Positions 44,191 through 53,601 of a stretch of DNA of 64,000 nt are shown here, one piece after another. A model generated the notes under the pieces. That model saw nothing but the letters and a program-made list of their open reading frames with translations. It was not told where the DNA came from and searched no databases. Position numbers and translations under genes: made by a program. This DNA is from Sphingomonas sanxanigenens DSM 19645 = NX02 (GTDB taxonomy: Bacteria; Pseudomonadota; Alphaproteobacteria; Sphingomonadales; Sphingomonadaceae): contig NZ_CP006644.1 of the NCBI RefSeq assembly GCF_000512205.2, positions 3,776,520-3,840,519 on the forward strand, given 5' to 3'. Each line of letters opens with the position of its first letter. The first letter of the stretch is position 1.

Positions 44191-44621
44191 TCCACCGTGA
44201 CCACGAACCGCGTGCCGCGCACGCCGAGCAGCGCCGTGGGCGTGCGGACGCGCATCGCATCGCGCCGACGCTTGGCGATCTGTCCGGAGATCACCGCGAG
44301 CGAACCGCGATCGACCTTGGTGAGGAATTCGCCGTCATGCGTGCGCGGATCGAATTCGAACCGCGCGAGGTCGATGCGGCTGTTCGGCCCGGCGGCGAAG
44401 CGGCTGTTGTCGACGAAGGTCACGCCGATGCGGCCGTCGCGACCGGTGTTGAGGATGTCCCCGCTCTTGAGCGTCGCGCCCGGCTTCGCCGGCATCGGCA
44501 CGCCTGCGCGCAGGATGTTCGCCTGTCCGCTGGCGATCTTGACGCGCCCGATCACCCGATCCGCGGGCGCGGCGCCGGTCAGTAGCAGAAGCAATAAAGC
44601 GAAAACGGCGAGACGGCCCAT
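44187..44621 (-). CDS. FecR-domain periplasmic protein
   Basis: A 144-aa protein with signal peptide (MGRLAVFALLLLLLTGAAPA) and one FecR domain (GRVKIASGQANILRAGVPMPAKPGATLKSGDILNTGRDGRIGVTFVDNSRFAAGPNSRIDLARFEFD...DRGSLAVISGQIAK...MRVRTPTALLGVRGTRFVV). Unlike the FecR at 49586 it has no anti-sigma domain, so it is a periplasmic ligand or protein-binding module. FecR-domain proteins are often found with CHASE2 proteins. Operonic with the OmpA lipoprotein. Confidence 0.9.
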   Translation of the reverse strand: MGRLAVFALLLLLLTGAAPADRVIGRVKIASGQANILRAGVPMPAKPGATLKSGDILNTGRDGRIGVTFVDNSRFAAGPNSRIDLARFEFDPRTHDGEFLTKVDRGSLAVISGQIAKRRRDAMRVRTPTALLGVRGTRFVVTVE

Positions 44622-44764
44622 CACACCTCTCCCGATCTGGTCGAATTGACGATAGGCTTGCCCGCGATGCGATGCAATCCGCCATCCTTGTACCGTCCCG
44701 CCCGGTCTGCGACCGATCGGCAGCCGGTCCCGCGCGGGCGCCGCGCGGGCTTGACCGGCGTCGG

Positions 44765-45217
44765 ATGAGCCAGGCTCGTCACAATCCACTATCATCGGCG
44801 GACACGGCAGAACTGCCGCCCGATGACCACGCGATCGCGGCCGCGATCGACGCCGCCGAACACTTCGCCGCCGCGGCCGGCTGCGACGGCGAATGGGCCA
44901 TGCGCCTGCTGATCCTCGTCGAGGAACTGGTCGCTAACCTCGTCGATCATGGCGACCTGCCCGCGGACAGCCTCATCGCGCTGGCGCTGGCGCGGGTGGA
45001 GGATAGGATCCGGCTGGAGATCGTCGACCGCGGCCGCCCCTTCGATCCGCGTACGGCGCCGCCCGACGATGATGACTTTCCGCCCGATGCGGGCGGCGGC
45101 GCCGGACTGCGGCTGCTGGCGACGTGGGCGGTGGTGACCAGCTATGACAGCGCGGGGGGCGCGAACCGGCTGACGATCGAGATCGCCCGGCCGCCTAGAA
45201 CGACGCCGTCAGGTTGA
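44765..45217 (+). CDS. HATPase-domain serine kinase / anti-sigma factor (RsbW-like)
   Basis: A 150-aa GHKL ATPase domain of the RsbW/SpoIIAB type: the N-box MRLLILVEELVANLVDHGDL, the RLEIVDRGRPFDP G1-like box and GGGAGLRLLATWA. It should phosphorylate the STAS protein at 40200 and bind a target (a sigma factor or other regulator, not identified here). The start at 44765 gives the family length. It is divergent from the FecR-OmpA operon (143 bp) and overlaps the porin gene tail-to-tail by 23 bp. Confidence 0.88.
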   Translation: MSQARHNPLSSADTAELPPDDHAIAAAIDAAEHFAAAAGCDGEWAMRLLILVEELVANLVDHGDLPADSLIALALARVEDRIRLEIVDRGRPFDPRTAPPDDDDFPPDAGGGAGLRLLATWAVVTSYDSAGGANRLTIEIARPPRTTPSG

Positions 45218-46547
45218 ACGAGCCATAGCGCGTCCAGCGCCCCGGCGGCGCGTTGGGGGCGTCGCGGAGGAAGCGGCCCTTGGCGAGCAGCAGGCCGTCG
45301 AATTCGAAGCGCAGCCGTTGGCGCATGATCCAGTAGCGCAGCCGCGCCTCGATCTGGTGGCCGGCGAAGGTGCCGGACCGCCCGGTGGCGTCGCGCACGC
45401 CGGTGGTAGAGAAGCCATCCTCGTCCGCCGCCGGCCACATTGCGCGATAGACCGCGAACGCGTCCAGCCGCGCGCCGGGTGTCGCCTCCAGCCGCACGCC
45501 GGGGGTGACGATGTTGGTGCGGCCGATCGCAGCATAGAGGCCCGAGGGTGCGAAGTCGGCGCGGCGCATGCCGTAAAGCGTGTCGAAGCGGCCATAACGC
45601 CCGCCGCGACGATCGCCGCTGGCGCGGTCGAACTCGATCGACAGCCGCGGCTTCCACGCGCCCGGAAAACTGTAACCGAGATCGGCGTGGACGAAGCTAG
45701 CGCCGACCGACTGACGCGGCGCGCCCGCAGCAAGGCCGATGCTGGCGTGCCCGGTCTGATAGATCAGTTCGACCTCGCAATCGAACGCACCGGCATGCGG
45801 TTCGACGGCGATGCGGCCACCCATCGTATCGAGCGAACGGTCGCGGGTCGGGCGGCCGGGTGCGTCGCGCTCGCCGAGGTGGAAATAGGTCAGTTCCACC
45901 ATCGCCGGCCCGATCGCGCGCGCCTTCGCTACCTGCCCACCCCACAGCACGGTCTCGAAACTCTCGCGATCCAGCCGCACCGCCGCGCGGCGGATGCCTG
46001 CATCATCGTCCGGCCGTCGCTGCTGCGGCAGCATGTAGATCAAGGTCGCCGCCCAGCCGCCGCCGAGCGCCGCATCCGCGCGCAGCCCGGTATAGCCGCT
46101 GGTGGTGTTGCGATAGTCGTCGGCAGCGATGAGGCGACGCGAGCCGAGGTTGAGCATCATCCGCCCCGCGGTCAGCGCCAGCCGGCTGCCGGGGCCAAGC
46201 GCACCATCGAAATCGGCGCCGACATAAGCCTGCACCGGCTCCATCGCGTTGACCTCGCCGGTCGACACCGGGGTACCCGGATCGTCACCCCACACGCGGC
46301 TGTCGTAAAGCTCGACGCCGACGCGCACCTGGTCCGCGCGCCATGTCGCCAGGATGTTCGTACGCAGGTTGACCAGCGCATCCTTGCTGTCGAAGCCGGC
46401 GCGCGGCTGGCCGGCGATCGCCTCATAGCGCAGCCGCACCGCGCCCGAGAGCGACACACCCTCCTCCTGCGCCGCCGCCGGCGCGTTCCACAGCGCCGCA
46501 CCGGCGCCGGTCGCGCAAAGCCAGAAACGGATCACCGCAGGCTTCAT
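45195..46547 (-). CDS. Alginate export (AlgE-like) outer-membrane porin family protein
   Basis: A protein of about 450 aa with a signal peptide (VIRFWLCATGAGAALWNAPAAAQ) and a beta-barrel of the Alginate_exp family: VSLSGAVRLRYEAIAGQPRAGF, LALTAGRMMLNLGSRRLIAADDYRNTTSGYTGLRAD, GSFNLTASF. Family members let anionic polymers or small substrates cross the outer membrane; there is no alginate cluster here. The start at 46547 precedes the signal peptide; the upstream ATG at 46586 lies inside a palindrome. Divergent from chrB. Confidence 0.87.
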   Translation of the reverse strand: MKPAVIRFWLCATGAGAALWNAPAAAQEEGVSLSGAVRLRYEAIAGQPRAGFDSKDALVNLRTNILATWRADQVRVGVELYDSRVWGDDPGTPVSTGEVNAMEPVQAYVGADFDGALGPGSRLALTAGRMMLNLGSRRLIAADDYRNTTSGYTGLRADAALGGGWAATLIYMLPQQRRPDDDAGIRRAAVRLDRESFETVLWGGQVAKARAIGPAMVELTYFHLGERDAPGRPTRDRSLDTMGGRIAVEPHAGAFDCEVELIYQTGHASIGLAAGAPRQSVGASFVHADLGYSFPGAWKPRLSIEFDRASGDRRGGRYGRFDTLYGMRRADFAPSGLYAAIGRTNIVTPGVRLEATPGARLDAFAVYRAMWPAADEDGFSTTGVRDATGRSGTFAGHQIEARLRYWIMRQRLRFEFDGLLLAKGRFLRDAPNAPPGRWTRYGSFNLTASF

Positions 46548-46574
46548 GATATAGCTGTTCCCTATCCCATGGTG

Positions 46575-46594
46575 GATGATATACATATATCATC
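46575..46594. promoter_or_regulatory. AT-rich palindrome between porin and chrB genes
   Basis: GATGATAT-ACAT-ATATCATC, a perfect 8-bp inverted repeat with a 4-bp centre, ends at the base before the chrB start codon and lies 28 bp from the porin start. In such GC-rich surroundings it stands out and is a good candidate operator; ChrB-type proteins are known chromate-responsive regulators of chrBA operons. Confidence 0.6.
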
Positions 46595-47548
46595 ATGCCG
46601 ACAACCCGCCCTGCCCGCTGGCTCGCGCTGCTGCACCAGCTGCCGACGAAGCCGCCCTATCTTCGCGTGAAGATCTGGCGGCGGCTGCAGGCGATCGGCG
46701 CGGTGCCGCTGAAGAATGCTGTGCATGTACTGCCGCGGACGAGCGCCAACGAGGCCGTGTTCCGCGCGCTGCTCGACGAGATCGTCGCCGGCGGCGGCGA
46801 TGCGACACTGGTCGATGGCGTTCTGCTCGCCGGGCAGAGCGACAAGGATATCCGCGCGCTGTTCGATGCCGCGCGCGATGCCGATTATGCCGAGATCGCC
46901 GATACCGCGCGCCGGCTGATCGAGACCGGCCCCGCGAGCGAGGCCGAGATCGCCCGGCTGCAGAAGCGCTTGGCCGAGGTCGGCGCGCTCGACCCGTTCG
47001 GCGCGCATGGCCGCCAGCAGGCGGAAGCCGCACTTGCCGAGCTCGATCGGCGGCGCGGCGAGCACCCCGATATCGCGCGCACCGACGCCGCACCCGACCT
47101 GCCGGGCGACCTCACGGGTCGGATCTGGGTGACGCGCAGCGGCGTCCATGTCGATCGCATCGCCTGCGCCTGGCTGATCCGCCGCTTCATCGATCGCGAC
47201 GCGCGCTTCCGCTTCGTTGCCGGGCGGAGCCATGCGCCCACGCCAGGCGAACTGCGCTTCGACATGGCCGATGCCGAATTCACCCATGAGGGCGAGCGGT
47301 GCAGCTTCGAAACGCTGCTGCTGCGCGCCGGCCCCGCCGACGATGCCGCACTCGTCGCGATCGGCGAGATCATCCACGATCTCGACATCGGCGACGGCCG
47401 GTTCGGCCGCCCGGAAACAGCCGGACTGGGGGCGATGCTGCAGGCGATCTGCGCGACCAGCGACGCGGATGAAGAGCGCATCGCGCGCGCCAGCGACATA
47501 TTCGACCAGTTCCACGCCTTCTTCGGCACGCGGGGGACGGCCCGATGA
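46595..47548 (+). CDS. chrB: Chromate resistance protein ChrB
   Basis: A 317-aa protein with the ChrB layout: an N-terminal domain (WLALLHQLPTKPPYLRVKIWRRLQAIGAVPLKNAVHVLP) and a C-terminal chromate-resistance domain (RIWVTRSGVHVDRIACAWLIRRFIDRDARFRFV...FDMADAEFTHEGERCSFETLL). Known as the chromate-sensing regulator of chr operons. Its stop overlaps the chrA start by ATGA, so the two are translated together. No clear ribosome-binding site is visible upstream, where the AT-rich palindrome ends. Confidence 0.93.
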   Translation: MPTTRPARWLALLHQLPTKPPYLRVKIWRRLQAIGAVPLKNAVHVLPRTSANEAVFRALLDEIVAGGGDATLVDGVLLAGQSDKDIRALFDAARDADYAEIADTARRLIETGPASEAEIARLQKRLAEVGALDPFGAHGRQQAEAALAELDRRRGEHPDIARTDAAPDLPGDLTGRIWVTRSGVHVDRIACAWLIRRFIDRDARFRFVAGRSHAPTPGELRFDMADAEFTHEGERCSFETLLLRAGPADDAALVAIGEIIHDLDIGDGRFGRPETAGLGAMLQAICATSDADEERIARASDIFDQFHAFFGTRGTAR

Positions 47549-48921
47549 GCCGCGCCGCCGCCGATCATGGCATCGCCTTCGCCGATGCCGTGGCCGTCTG
47601 GGCGCGCATCGCGGCGCTCAGCTTCGGCGGGCCCGCGGGGCAGATCGCGGTGATGCACCGCATCCTCGTCGACGAGAAACGCTGGATCGGCGAGGGGCGT
47701 TTCCTCCACGCGCTCAACTATTGCATGCTGCTGCCGGGGCCCGAGGCACAGCAGCTGGCGATCTATATCGGCTGGCTGCTGCATCGCACGAAGGGTGGGC
47801 TCGTCGCCGGCGCGCTGTTCGTGCTGCCGGGGCTGATCGCGATCCTGGCGCTGAGCTACGCCTATGTGCTGCTCGGCCATCTGCCGCTGATCGAGGGGCT
47901 GTTCTTCGGGCTGAAGGCGGCGGTGCTCGCGATCGTCGCGCAGGCGGTGATCCGGGTCGGGTCACGCGCGATGGGCAATGGCGCGATGCGCGCCATCGCC
48001 GCGCTCGCCTTCGCGGCGATCTTCCTGTTCGGCCTCCCCTTCCCGCTCGTGGTGCTGGTCGCCGGGCTCGTCGGCTTTCTCGGCGGCCGCGCCGGGCTGA
48101 CGGCGTTCCGCGGCGGCGGTGGGCACCGGCGCGCAGGCGGCGCGGTGCTCGAGGATCGCGAGTCCGCGCTGGGCGAAGGGCTGCCGTCGCATGCCCGCCC
48201 CGATGCACGCTGGTCATTCTCGATCTGCGGCGTGCTGCTGCTGCTCTGGCTCGCGCCCGTCGCCGCGCTGGCGCTGCTGCTCGGCCCCGATCATGTCTTT
48301 TCGCGGATCGCGATCTTCTTCAGCCAGATGGCGGTCGTCACCTTCGGCGGCGCCTATGCGGTGCTCGCCTATGTCGCGCAGCAGGCGGTCGATGGCTATG
48401 GCTGGCTGAAGCCCGGCGAGATGCTCGACGGGCTCGGCATGGCGGAGACCACGCCGGGGCCGCTGATCATGGTGACGCAGTTCGTCGGCTTCCTCGCCGC
48501 CTTTCGCAACGCCGGATCGCTGCCGCCGCTGCTCGCCGCCACGCTGGGCGGGCTGCTGACGACATGGGTCACCTTCCTGCCCTGCTTCCTGTGGATCTTC
48601 GCGGGCGCGCCGTTCGTGGAGCGGTTGCGCAGCAACCAGGCGCTGTCCGCGGCGCTGGCGGCGATCGCCGCGGCGGTGGTGGGGGTGATCCTCAACCTCG
48701 CGCTGTGGTTCGCGATCCACACATTGTTCGGTCGCGTCGAGAGCATCGCCTTCGCCGGCGGCCGCCTCGACGTGCCGGTGCTTGCCACTTTCGACGCGCC
48801 GGCGGCGATCCTCGCCTTGGCCGCGGCGGCGGCGCTGTTCCGCTTCCGCCTCGGCGTGCCGATCGTACTGCTGCTGGCGGCGGCGCTCGGCGCGATCGTG
48901 GTGCTCGCCGACGGCGCCTGA
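47545..48921 (+). CDS. chrA: Chromate transporter ChrA
   Basis: A 458-aa CHR-superfamily inner-membrane transporter that expels chromate. Two homologous halves: the first with ALSFGGPAGQIAVMHRILVDEKRWIGEGRFLHALNYCMLLPGPEAQQLAIYIGW, the second with AVVTFGGAYAVLAYVAQQAVDGYGWLKPGEMLDGLGMAETTPGPLIMVTQFVGFLA. About ten to twelve hydrophobic segments. It is the second gene of the chrBA operon. Confidence 0.96.
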   Translation: MSRAAADHGIAFADAVAVWARIAALSFGGPAGQIAVMHRILVDEKRWIGEGRFLHALNYCMLLPGPEAQQLAIYIGWLLHRTKGGLVAGALFVLPGLIAILALSYAYVLLGHLPLIEGLFFGLKAAVLAIVAQAVIRVGSRAMGNGAMRAIAALAFAAIFLFGLPFPLVVLVAGLVGFLGGRAGLTAFRGGGGHRRAGGAVLEDRESALGEGLPSHARPDARWSFSICGVLLLLWLAPVAALALLLGPDHVFSRIAIFFSQMAVVTFGGAYAVLAYVAQQAVDGYGWLKPGEMLDGLGMAETTPGPLIMVTQFVGFLAAFRNAGSLPPLLAATLGGLLTTWVTFLPCFLWIFAGAPFVERLRSNQALSAALAAIAAAVVGVILNLALWFAIHTLFGRVESIAFAGGRLDVPVLATFDAPAAILALAAAAALFRFRLGVPIVLLLAAALGAIVVLADGA

Positions 48922-49022
48922 CGATCCCGCCGCCGGCGGATCGCTGCCGGCACCGTCGTCGCGAGATCGTCATGCATCGAGGTTAATCGACCGGGCGCAT
49001 GCATCTGCAGGAATCACCCGCT

Positions 49023-49595
49023 ATGGCAAACAACATCGCATGGATCAGGGCAAATCTGCTGCGGTTCGAAGGCGATGTGCGCAAATGGGTGCGCCGCTCC
49101 TGCCCCCGCGGCACCGAGGAGGATGATGTCATCCAGGAGGCCTATGCCCGCATCGCGGCAGCGCCCGACCTCGGCCATGTCAGCAATCCGCGCGCCTATT
49201 TCCTCACCGTCGTGCGCCATATCGCGTTCGAACAATTGCGCCGCGCAAGGATCGCGCCGATCATGCTGGTGGAGGATTTCGGCGCGTCGGACATCATTGA
49301 TGAGAGCGCCGGCCCCGATCGTATCGTAGCGGGCCAGCAGGAACTGCGCCGAATCGCCGCGATCGTCGAGGCCTTTCCGGAGAAGATAAGGGAGATATTC
49401 CAGTTGCGTCGCATCCAGGGCCTGCCTCAGAAAGAGATCGCCCGCAGGCTCGGCGTGCCGGAAAGCACGGTGGAAAAGCGGGCGGCCAAGGGACTGGCGA
49501 TGCTGCTCGCAGCGCTCAGGACCGATGACGAGGATGCTGCAGCGGATGATGCGGACGCGCCTGCACGACGGCCGGGGAGCGGTGCTTGGCGCTGA
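49023..49595 (+). CDS. FecI-type ECF sigma factor
   Basis: A 190-aa extracytoplasmic-function sigma factor. Region 2 (VRKWVRRSCPRGTEEDDVIQEAYARIAA...NPRAYFLTVVRHIAFEQLRRARI) and region 4 (FPEKIREIFQLRRIQGLPQKEIARRLGVPESTVEKRAAKGLAML) are both complete. It starts transcription of TonB-receptor genes when its FecR partner signals. MANNIAW at 49023 is the preferred start. Its 3' end overlaps the FecR gene by 10 bp. Confidence 0.93.
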   Translation: MANNIAWIRANLLRFEGDVRKWVRRSCPRGTEEDDVIQEAYARIAAAPDLGHVSNPRAYFLTVVRHIAFEQLRRARIAPIMLVEDFGASDIIDESAGPDRIVAGQQELRRIAAIVEAFPEKIREIFQLRRIQGLPQKEIARRLGVPESTVEKRAAKGLAMLLAALRTDDEDAAADDADAPARRPGSGAWR

Positions 49596-50509
49596 AGCCT
49601 GAGAACCCGATCGAAAAAGCCGCGACCGCCTGGGTGATTGCGACCGATCGCGGCCTTTCCACCGAAGAGAGCGAGACGCTCGACCGTTGGCTGGCGCAGG
49701 ATGTTCGCCACCGCGGCGCCTTCGTGCGGGCGCAGGCGATCTGGTCCGAAGCGATCGGCGATGCCCCGCCTGCCGCACAGCCCCCGCTCCCCCGTGCGCC
49801 GTGGGTGACACGCCGGCGCATCCTGATCGGTGGCGGCCTCGCGGCGGCGGCGGCCGGCACCGGCCTCATTCTCGCACGCCCACCGAGCTACGAGACCGAA
49901 CGCGGCGAAACGCGGCGGCTGGCGCTGGCAGACGGCACCAGCGCGCTCCTCAACACCGCCAGCCGAATGGTCGTCCGCTTCTCCGCGCAGCGCCGCGCGG
50001 TCGAGCTCGCTTACGGCGAGGCGTGGTTCCAGGTCGCGCGCGACCCTGCGCGGCCTTTCATCGTCGACGCCGGCGGCCTGCGCATCGGCGCGGTGGGCAC
50101 CGCCTTTTCGGTGAAGATGGTCGCCATGGCGATAGAGGTGATCGTAACCGAAGGCGTCGTCGCACTGGCGGCCGCGGGCGGGCGCAGCCGCCGCGTCAGC
50201 GAGGGTCAGCGTGCCGCCGTGTCGGCATCCGGCGAGATTGAACTCGGCGATCCGGGCGCCGAAGCACTGGCACGGCACCTCGCCTGGCGCGAGGGACTGG
50301 TGATGTTCGACGGCGAGACCCTGGCGCAGGCGATCGCCGAGATCAACCGCTACAATCGGCGCCAGATCGTCATCGCCCCTCGCCTTCGCGACATCCGCAT
50401 GGTCGGCGTATTCCGAACCGGCGATGTCGAGGGCTTCGCCGACGCCGTCACGCGGATCGCGGCGGCGCCGATGCGGCTTGACGGCGATCGGATCCTGCTC
50501 GGATTGTAG
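49586..50509 (+). CDS. FecR-family anti-sigma factor
   Basis: A 307-aa single-pass inner-membrane regulator with a TTG start after GGGGAG. The cytoplasmic DUF4880 domain binds the sigma factor (AATAWVIATDRGLSTEESETLDRWLAQDVRHRGAFVRAQAIW). One membrane segment (RRILIGGGLAAAAAGTGLIL, about 77-96) is followed by a periplasmic FecR domain (RGETRRLALADGTSALLNTASRMVVRFSAQRRAVELAYGEAWFQVARDPARPFIVDAGGLRIGAVGTAFSV) and a C-terminal STN-like contact part. It relays the signal from the STN receptor at 50767 to the sigma factor at 49023. Confidence 0.94.
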   Translation: MALKPENPIEKAATAWVIATDRGLSTEESETLDRWLAQDVRHRGAFVRAQAIWSEAIGDAPPAAQPPLPRAPWVTRRRILIGGGLAAAAAGTGLILARPPSYETERGETRRLALADGTSALLNTASRMVVRFSAQRRAVELAYGEAWFQVARDPARPFIVDAGGLRIGAVGTAFSVKMVAMAIEVIVTEGVVALAAAGGRSRRVSEGQRAAVSASGEIELGDPGAEALARHLAWREGLVMFDGETLAQAIAEINRYNRRQIVIAPRLRDIRMVGVFRTGDVEGFADAVTRIAAAPMRLDGDRILLGL

Positions 50510-50766
50510 AGATTGTCGACCGCGCTGGCGGGCATCGAAGCGGCCGTCCGCTTTGGACGGTCGCCGAGCTCGCCGGAATTTCGCGAACCGCAACGAAGCG
50601 GCGCTTCGCTACCAATGCGCGAATTCCGCGCGATCCAGGGACGACAGGCCCGAAGCGAACCGCCATTTGAGGTCAATCCCGAATATTTTTCAGCATCGTT
50701 GGAGGAAGTCACCGCGCCATCACTCATTCGGGCGGGGGCAGCGCGTGCCTCCGGACAGGGGGCGCG
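50510..50766. other. 257-bp gap between fecR and receptor genes
   Basis: No gene seen. Because the receptor follows fecR on the same strand after a gap of this size, a FecI-dependent promoter would be expected here; I could not identify one by eye. Confidence 0.4.
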
Positions 50767-53493
50767 GTGATCGGTCGGCGACACAATCGGAGGTGGTGGG
50801 GGGCAGGTTCCCTGGTCCTGGCATTCGCCGCTGCCGAAACTGCGGGTGCCGCACCGCGCCGCATCGACATACCGGCCCAGCCTGCGCGCAGCGGCATCCC
50901 GGCGCTGGCGCTGCAGACCGGCCTCCAGATCCTCGCGCGGCAGGATGTTCTGACCGGTCGCCGTATCCGGGCCGTGCGCGGCGATTACGAGCCCCAGGCC
51001 GCCGTCCGACTGGCCCTGGAAGGTTCGGGACTCATCGTCAGTTGCCCAAACCAACGAACCTGCGTCATCGCGCGGGCGCCGCGACCGGCGCTGTCATCCC
51101 GACCTGCGGTTCGTCGTGCCGCCCCTGTGCGCCCGGCGCTTCGCCCGGCTGCGCCACCCCTGCCGGAAGGCGATGACGAGATCATCGTCACCGGTACGGC
51201 AGTACCGCAGCGCCGCTTCGATGCCGGCCTCGCGATCACCACGGTCACGCTCGACCGGATGCATGAGATCGCGCCGAACAACACCGCCGACCTTCTGAAG
51301 CTGGCGCCGGGAATCTGGGCGGAAACAACCGGCGGCGCGACCGGCGCCAACGTCTTCGTTCGCGGCTTCCCGACCACCGGTGATTCACCCTTTCTGTCGG
51401 TCCACATCGATGGCGCGCCGATCTTCCCGCCGACCGAACTGGTGTTCAGCGAGAACACCACATTGTTCCGCATCGACGACATGATCGAGCGCGCAGAGAT
51501 CCTGCGTGGCGGCACCAGCCCGATCTTCGCCAACGGCCAGCCCGGCGCGGTGCTCAACTTCATCCAGCGTACCGGCACCGCTGCCCCCGCCGGCGGGCTG
51601 CGGCTGACCGAGACCGACTATGGTTCGGTGCGCATCGATCTCTATCATTCGGGCCCGCTTGGGCCGGACACGGTCTTCGCGCTGGGCGGCTTCCATCGCA
51701 CTTCCCAAGGCCTTCGCAACACACAATTCATCGCCGATGTCGGCGGCCAGATCAGCGCCAACGTCACGCATCGCTTCGCGACCGGCAGCGTGATGGCCTA
51801 TGCGCGCTACACCAGCGATCGCAACGCCTTCTATACGGGCGTGCCGCTGCTTGCGAAGGGCGGCGGCCGCTTCGCCGCACTGCCCGGCTTCGATCCGCTG
51901 GAAGACACGCTGATCGGTGCCGACACCCGCCGCCTCGGCATCGATACCGGCTTCGGCCGGCTGCTGCCGGTCGACCTGCAGCAGGGCCGCGGCCTCGATC
52001 TGATCGTCGCCGGCGCGACCTTCGACTGGACGCCCGCGCCCGCCCTCACCCTCACCAACCGATTCAATCTCACCGATGGCCATGCCGACACCGTCGGACT
52101 GTTCACCGGCCCGGTGCCGACGACGCTCGACCGCTATCTCGACGACCTTGTGGCGCGCGCCAATGCCGATCCGCGCGTCGTCGCCGCAGCGGGTCGGGCG
52201 ACGGCAGCTACTGCGATCCTCGCGGCCAGCGGTCAGCCGCTCGACGGCGACCGCTATGTGCTCACGGCCGGGCTGTGGTCGGTCAGCAAGCGCATCACGG
52301 CGCTCACCGACGAACTGCGCCTGTCGGCGGCGCTGGGGCCGCACGCGCTGGCCGGCGGCATCTATCTCGCCCATTATCGTTCGGCCGACACCCGCTATGT
52401 CGGCAACAATCTGCTGCTGACCGCAACGGACAACGCCCGGCGCATCGACGTGCGCCTCGACAATGGCGTCGTCGCGACCCGCGACGGCTTCGTCAGCGCC
52501 ACCACCGGCCAGACCGTCGGCAAGAGCGGCGGCACCAACATCGCGCTGTTCGTTCATGATCGCTGGACGCTGTCGCCGGCAACGACGGTCGATGCCGGTC
52601 TGCGCGTCGAGCATCAGCGCATCGGCGGGCGCGTGCGCGACGTGCTCGCCGGCCAGGATTTCGACGGCAATCCGCTGACGCTTTACGACAATAATGGCGC
52701 GCGGCTGCTCATGACCTCGAACTATGCCGGCAACAAGGCAGTCCGCGTCTCCTGGGCGGCGGGCATCGTCCACAAGACGATCGCCGACCGGCTGATCCTT
52801 CACGCGCGACTGAGCCATGGCTCGAACCTGCAGAGCTTCGACAAACTCAGGGTCGGGGGGCCACGCCACGAATCCGCCGATGCGTTCGAGGCCGGAATCA
52901 ATGCCGCCACGGGGTCGCTCCGCGCTTCGGTCAACGCCTTCGTCAACCGCTTCACGGGGCTGCAATTCTCGCGCTTCGTCGCATCATCCGACGGCAGCGT
53001 CGACACGATCGTGCTGGTCGGCGGCGCGCATGCCGTGGGGGTGGAAGTCGACGCCGAGATTGCCGCCGCGCCGCGCGTGACGCTCGGGCTGCGTGGCACC
53101 TATGAGGATGGGCGCTATCATGGCTTCGGCGCCAATTCGGGCAATCGCGTCGTTCGCCAGCCCAACCTGCAATTCGCGGTGACGCCGGCTTATTCGGTCC
53201 GCGCCGGCGCGGCCGCGATCAAGCTGCGCGCGACTTACGCCTATGTCGGCAAGCGCTATTCAGACGTCGAGAACCTCCAGCCGCTGCCTGCCTATGCGAC
53301 CGTCGACGCCGGCCTCCACGTCGATTTCGACGATGGGCTGTACGCGGACGTCGTCGTGCAGAACCTGTTCAACCAGTTCGGACTGACCGAGGGCAATACG
53401 CGTGCTCTCGGCGCGGTCCTGCAATTCGGAGCGATCATCGCGAGACCCCTGTTCGGCCGGAACCTGAGCGTTTCGATCGGTTACCGTTTTTGA
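50767..53493 (+). CDS. TonB-dependent receptor with N-terminal STN signalling domain
   Basis: A 908-aa transducer-type receptor with a GTG start. A signal peptide (RWWGAGSLVLAFAAAETAGAAP) is followed by a secretin/TonB short N-terminal domain (RIDIPAQPARSGIPALALQTGLQILARQDVLTGRRIRAVRGDYEPQAAVRLALEGSGLIVSCPNQRTCVIA). Then a proline-rich linker, plug (EIIVTGTAVPQRRFDAGLAITTVTLDRM...VFVRGFPTTGDSPFLSVHIDG) and barrel ending SIGYRF. The STN domain contacts FecR. Closely related in sequence to the receptor at 55034, which lacks STN. Confidence 0.95.
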   Translation: MIGRRHNRRWWGAGSLVLAFAAAETAGAAPRRIDIPAQPARSGIPALALQTGLQILARQDVLTGRRIRAVRGDYEPQAAVRLALEGSGLIVSCPNQRTCVIARAPRPALSSRPAVRRAAPVRPALRPAAPPLPEGDDEIIVTGTAVPQRRFDAGLAITTVTLDRMHEIAPNNTADLLKLAPGIWAETTGGATGANVFVRGFPTTGDSPFLSVHIDGAPIFPPTELVFSENTTLFRIDDMIERAEILRGGTSPIFANGQPGAVLNFIQRTGTAAPAGGLRLTETDYGSVRIDLYHSGPLGPDTVFALGGFHRTSQGLRNTQFIADVGGQISANVTHRFATGSVMAYARYTSDRNAFYTGVPLLAKGGGRFAALPGFDPLEDTLIGADTRRLGIDTGFGRLLPVDLQQGRGLDLIVAGATFDWTPAPALTLTNRFNLTDGHADTVGLFTGPVPTTLDRYLDDLVARANADPRVVAAAGRATAATAILAASGQPLDGDRYVLTAGLWSVSKRITALTDELRLSAALGPHALAGGIYLAHYRSADTRYVGNNLLLTATDNARRIDVRLDNGVVATRDGFVSATTGQTVGKSGGTNIALFVHDRWTLSPATTVDAGLRVEHQRIGGRVRDVLAGQDFDGNPLTLYDNNGARLLMTSNYAGNKAVRVSWAAGIVHKTIADRLILHARLSHGSNLQSFDKLRVGGPRHESADAFEAGINAATGSLRASVNAFVNRFTGLQFSRFVASSDGSVDTIVLVGGAHAVGVEVDAEIAAAPRVTLGLRGTYEDGRYHGFGANSGNRVVRQPNLQFAVTPAYSVRAGAAAIKLRATYAYVGKRYSDVENLQPLPAYATVDAGLHVDFDDGLYADVVVQNLFNQFGLTEGNTRALGAVLQFGAIIARPLFGRNLSVSIGYRF

Positions 53494-53601
53494 ACCCCCC
53501 GGCCGACGTGCCCGGCCAACCGACTGCTGATCCATGCGGACCCGCGCCAACGGGCGCCGCCCCAAGCCGATGGCGTGCGCCATCATGACGGGAGACCCTG
53601 A

